Assembly: GCA_963575745.1 (NCBI GenBank)
Contig: CAUYUJ010016904.1
Span: 708,085 to 772,084, forward strand
From: Prorocentrum cordatum
Taxonomy: Eukaryota; Sar; Dinophyceae; Prorocentrales; Prorocentraceae
Direction: 5' to 3'
DNA: 64,000 nucleotides
In this document: one piece after another, positions 61,838 to 64,000 of the stretch
Layout of the letters: the number at the start of each line of letters is the position of its first letter
How positions within the stretch are numbered: the first letter of the stretch is position 1
Translations under genes and position numbers: made by a program
The notes under the pieces: generated by a model
Databases searched by the model: none
What the model was told of the DNA's origin: nothing
Seen by the model: the letters and a program-made list of their open reading frames with translations, nothing else

Positions 61838-62495
61838 CTCGGAGGCGCACCTCAGTGAGATCACGAGGTCCATCGGGAGCTTGGCGCACCAGTCCTGCCA
61901 TCTGAGCGCGTTGCCGCCATGTCTGGGAGCGCGCGTCATTCAGTGCAGTACTCAGTCTATGGCCAGGGCTGCTTGCCAGGCTGCCACCTGGCTTGGCCAG
62001 ACCAAGCGCGGACAGACGAACCTCGGCGCTGATTTGAACGCGCGGTGGGATCGGCCACGCAGGCTGCGCCGACCCAGCGCCCAGCTGAGGTCGCTCGTGA
62101 AGGGCGCGGAAGTCAAGGACGAGAGTGCATGCTGGAAAGAAGGCGTCTGCCTCTGCGCGGAGGATGGGCGCAAGCAGTGGAAGTGCCGAAGCCACATCAT
62201 ACAGGTGATCAAGACGTGTTTCCCTGGCACGGGGCCTCGGTCTAGCTTGCGGCAGCTGCTGGCTGCCAGCAAGGTCGCGATGCGTCTGCCGCCCGAGTTG
62301 GACGAGGATGACGGCGGGGCAGGCGGCGAGCTTGCGCGTTTCTGGGGCGTCGGGGACATGTACTTTCACTTGCCGGACGTGACGTTCAGCCCGTGGTCGC
62401 GCCGGGTGGACGCGTTCGCGGACGCGGGCAAGCGCGAGGCTCAGGCGGGCAACCCTCGCGCCCGCGAGTTAGCCCTAGAGTCGGGCCGCAGCTGA
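61758..62495 (+). CDS. 59-64 kb family gene, segment 3: C-terminal conserved part
   Basis: A frame change near 61,780 continues the protein with ERQSEIDDARAVETCAAANS and LSEITRSIGSLAHQS. A conserved-looking block follows: CWKEGVCLCAEDGRKQWKCR, HIIQVIKTCFPG, SLRQLLAASKVAMRLPPELD, then RFWGVGDMYFHLPDVTFSPW. It stops at 62,493. The Cys-rich G-V-C-x-C and the G-D-M-Y-F/H words are the clearest signatures. By spacing and style this is the same polypeptide as segment 2, broken by one indel. Confidence 0.55.
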   Translation: MDAAFSARERQSEIDDARAVETCAAANSEAHLSEITRSIGSLAHQSCHLSALPPCLGARVIQCSTQSMARAACQAATWLGQTKRGQTNLGADLNARWDRPRRLRRPSAQLRSLVKGAEVKDESACWKEGVCLCAEDGRKQWKCRSHIIQVIKTCFPGTGPRSSLRQLLAASKVAMRLPPELDEDDGGAGGELARFWGVGDMYFHLPDVTFSPWSRRVDAFADAGKREAQAGNPRARELALESGRS

Positions 62496-63139
62496 TCACC
62501 AACGTTGCCTTTCAGAGTCGCGCGGCCAGCGCCGCGCCATTGTTTGCTCGGTCGAGCTCGCGCGCCCAGGCAGATAATTGCCGCGCAATAGGTCGGTGAA
62601 TTCATCGGCGCTTCGTGCAGCCCCGCCAGCCTGTCCAGGAGCAATGCGATTGCGAGCTACCGCCCATGCTGGGGGCTTCTTTGGGGGGGGGTCATTGGGT
62701 TGTCATCGAGGTCCGCGTGGCCCTCCTGGGTGCCTTGGTTGGATGCTCTATTCGACGCCCGATCGGGAGCGTCGCGCGGGGCGTCGGTCACGCGGGGGAG
62801 GGGCATCCGCGCCGCCCCTCTCCCGCGCGGCCCGCTGGGGCCGGGGCGAACGTTTTCAAGGGCCGCGTGGGGGCGGGGGGCTGGGACGGGCGACTTCCCG
62901 CGTAGACTTGGGGGTGAGAGGCGAGTGGTCGTCATCTGGGGTAAGTGTTGAGAGGGCAGGGGTGCGGCGTTCGCCGAGGCGGGGGCGCGCCCTCGGGGCG
63001 GCCGAAGACGTCGCGGGCGGAGAACCACAGAACGCATTCGATAACGAAAAGCTGCGCGTGTAGAAACAACGCGCGGAGAGCGTCGTCTGGATAGGGTGGC
63101 GCGCCAGGCGCGCCTGGTCGGAAACGTGCGACTCTGTTT
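62496..63139 (+). other. Possible continuation or intron of the 59-64 kb gene
   Basis: One plus frame continues in a protein-like way to about 62,730 (LITNVAFQSRAASAAPLFAR, then past a TGA at 62,591 to VQPRQPVQEQCDCELPPMLG). After that the sequence becomes GC-rich and Arg/Gly-biased with no clear coding frame. An intron or a decayed segment is possible. Neither boundary can be placed. Confidence 0.3.
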
Positions 63140-64000
63140 GTGCTCCCATTGCGTTTATCGCTGCGCCGACATCAGGCGGCGTGCGCGCGGCAGCCCCTGA
63201 GCTGGGCCCTGGCGACGGTGAAGGCCGACGGGAAGTGGGCCATTGCTTTCGTGGGAATTCAATCGCACGACCGTGCGATTCATTCGATGGGCCCATGCTT
63301 GGTTTTGGTCGAGGACCTCGACATGCAGACCGGGTTCGGTGCGGCGCGGACGCCTTCCCGCCGTCGCCGCGGGGGGCGCGGCGGCGGAGGCCGAGGCGAG
63401 GCTGCTGGGCGCGGCAGGGGTCGAGCGCCCGCCCGTGGCCGAGGCCGCCGCCGTCCTGCAGCACCTCTTCGCAGATCACAATGGAGGCGCGGGCCTGGCC
63501 GCCATCGCAGACGCTCCCCCTGGGCCCGCCCATGCAGCTGGCGGCGCCGATGACGATGCTACCGACTCCGATGAGGATCCAGCAATTGCAAGTGATGCGC
63601 CAGGCGCCTCCGACGACGCGCCGAAGTCGTCATCCGAGAACTGCGACGATGAAGGTGTCGACCATGCACTCGGCGACGCCATTGTCCTCGGGGCTGGCGG
63701 CGACGGCGGCCGCGGCTGCGAGGTCGGTGGCGAGGGCGCTTGTGGGCCTGGCGGCTCCGAGGACGAAAGGATGGCAGATGTTGACCAGGAAAGCGATGTT
63801 CTGGCAGACTTGGTTGGCGCAGACATCGACAGCGAGGGCGACGACGGCGGCGGCGCTGCTGGCGGAGTGGGTCCGCCAGGGGATTCGCCGCATCCAGATG
63901 CCGCGGGCCCGCCGCCGCTCCCCCCCCCCCCCCAGCGCCGCCAGATGGCATGCCAGCGCCGCCAGATCACGACGTAGTTCACGCGTGCCCGGACGGGGCA
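63140..64000 (+). CDS. 59-64 kb family gene, C-terminal acidic region, runs off the window
   Basis: One frame (63,140-63,360) gives ALATVKADGKWAIAFVGIQS and MGPCLVLVEDLDMQTGFGAA. After a shift near 63,355 a second frame (to 63,977) gives a long acidic, Ala/Gly-rich tail (GGADDDATDSDEDPAIAS, ADVDQESDVLADLVGADIDS). A C-run at about 63,920-63,933 shifts the frame again. In the third frame the text PAPPDGMPAPPDHDVVHACP continues to the last base, so the coding region probably extends beyond 64,000. No domain is recognised. It is likely part of the same gene as 59-62.5 kb, but it could be a separate one. Confidence 0.45.

Overview
The window looks like nuclear DNA of a dinoflagellate. It is mostly GC-rich with long G/C homopolymers and has no bacterial operon structure. 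It carries many microsatellites and minisatellites, decayed retrotransposons, short exons separated by long introns with an apparent non-canonical (GA...AG) splice donor, and two stretches close to the dinoflagellate trans-spliced leader. The genus cannot be fixed by eye; a Prorocentrum- or Symbiodinium-like genome would fit. No rRNA, tRNA, CRISPR array or prokaryotic gene was seen.

Layout. 1-2.35 kb: GC-alternating non-coding DNA and a (GTC)n array. 2.35-2.83 kb: a degenerate 12-13 bp tandem repeat and a ~235 bp dispersed repeat, which recurs at 21.5 kb. 2.96-9.87 kb (+): a complete but heavily decayed Ty1/copia element in the order gag, zinc knuckle, protease, integrase, reverse transcriptase (RT), RNase H. 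9.9-11.97 kb: GC-rich spacer. 11.97-13.6 kb: a 77-bp satellite with a 231-bp higher-order period. 13.9-16.3 kb: a coding relic and a ~765 bp tandem duplication. 17.7-21.3 kb (+): a long, frame-broken, unrecognised coding relic. 22-31 kb: mostly non-coding, with low-confidence open frames and an AT-rich island. 31.7-35.4 kb (+): two exons that together encode one PAS domain. The intron between them holds a TIR transposon with 8-bp target duplications. 35.5-37.5 kb (+): two spliced-leader-like relics, then a LINE ORF1-like coiled-coil protein.

50.9-40.2 kb (- strand): a large, nearly complete non-LTR retrotransposon. In order it holds a RanBP2-type zinc finger and coiled coil, a region with four copies of a W/P/C module, RNase H, endonuclease, RT and C2H2 fingers. 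Its reading frame is broken mainly at homopolymers of 7 or more bases. 52.3-54.1 kb and 57.4-58.8 kb: satellites. 55.3-55.65 kb (+): an exon-like fragment of an SF1 (UPF1-like) helicase. 59.0-64.0 kb (+): a large protein gene of a family I associate with dinoflagellate genomes but whose function I do not know; it appears to run off the end of the window.

Most protein-coding content is therefore selfish DNA in different stages of decay. The host-type signals are the PAS exons, the helicase exon and possibly the 59-64 kb gene. The features do not form a pathway. Family assignments come from motif recognition by eye; no search was run.
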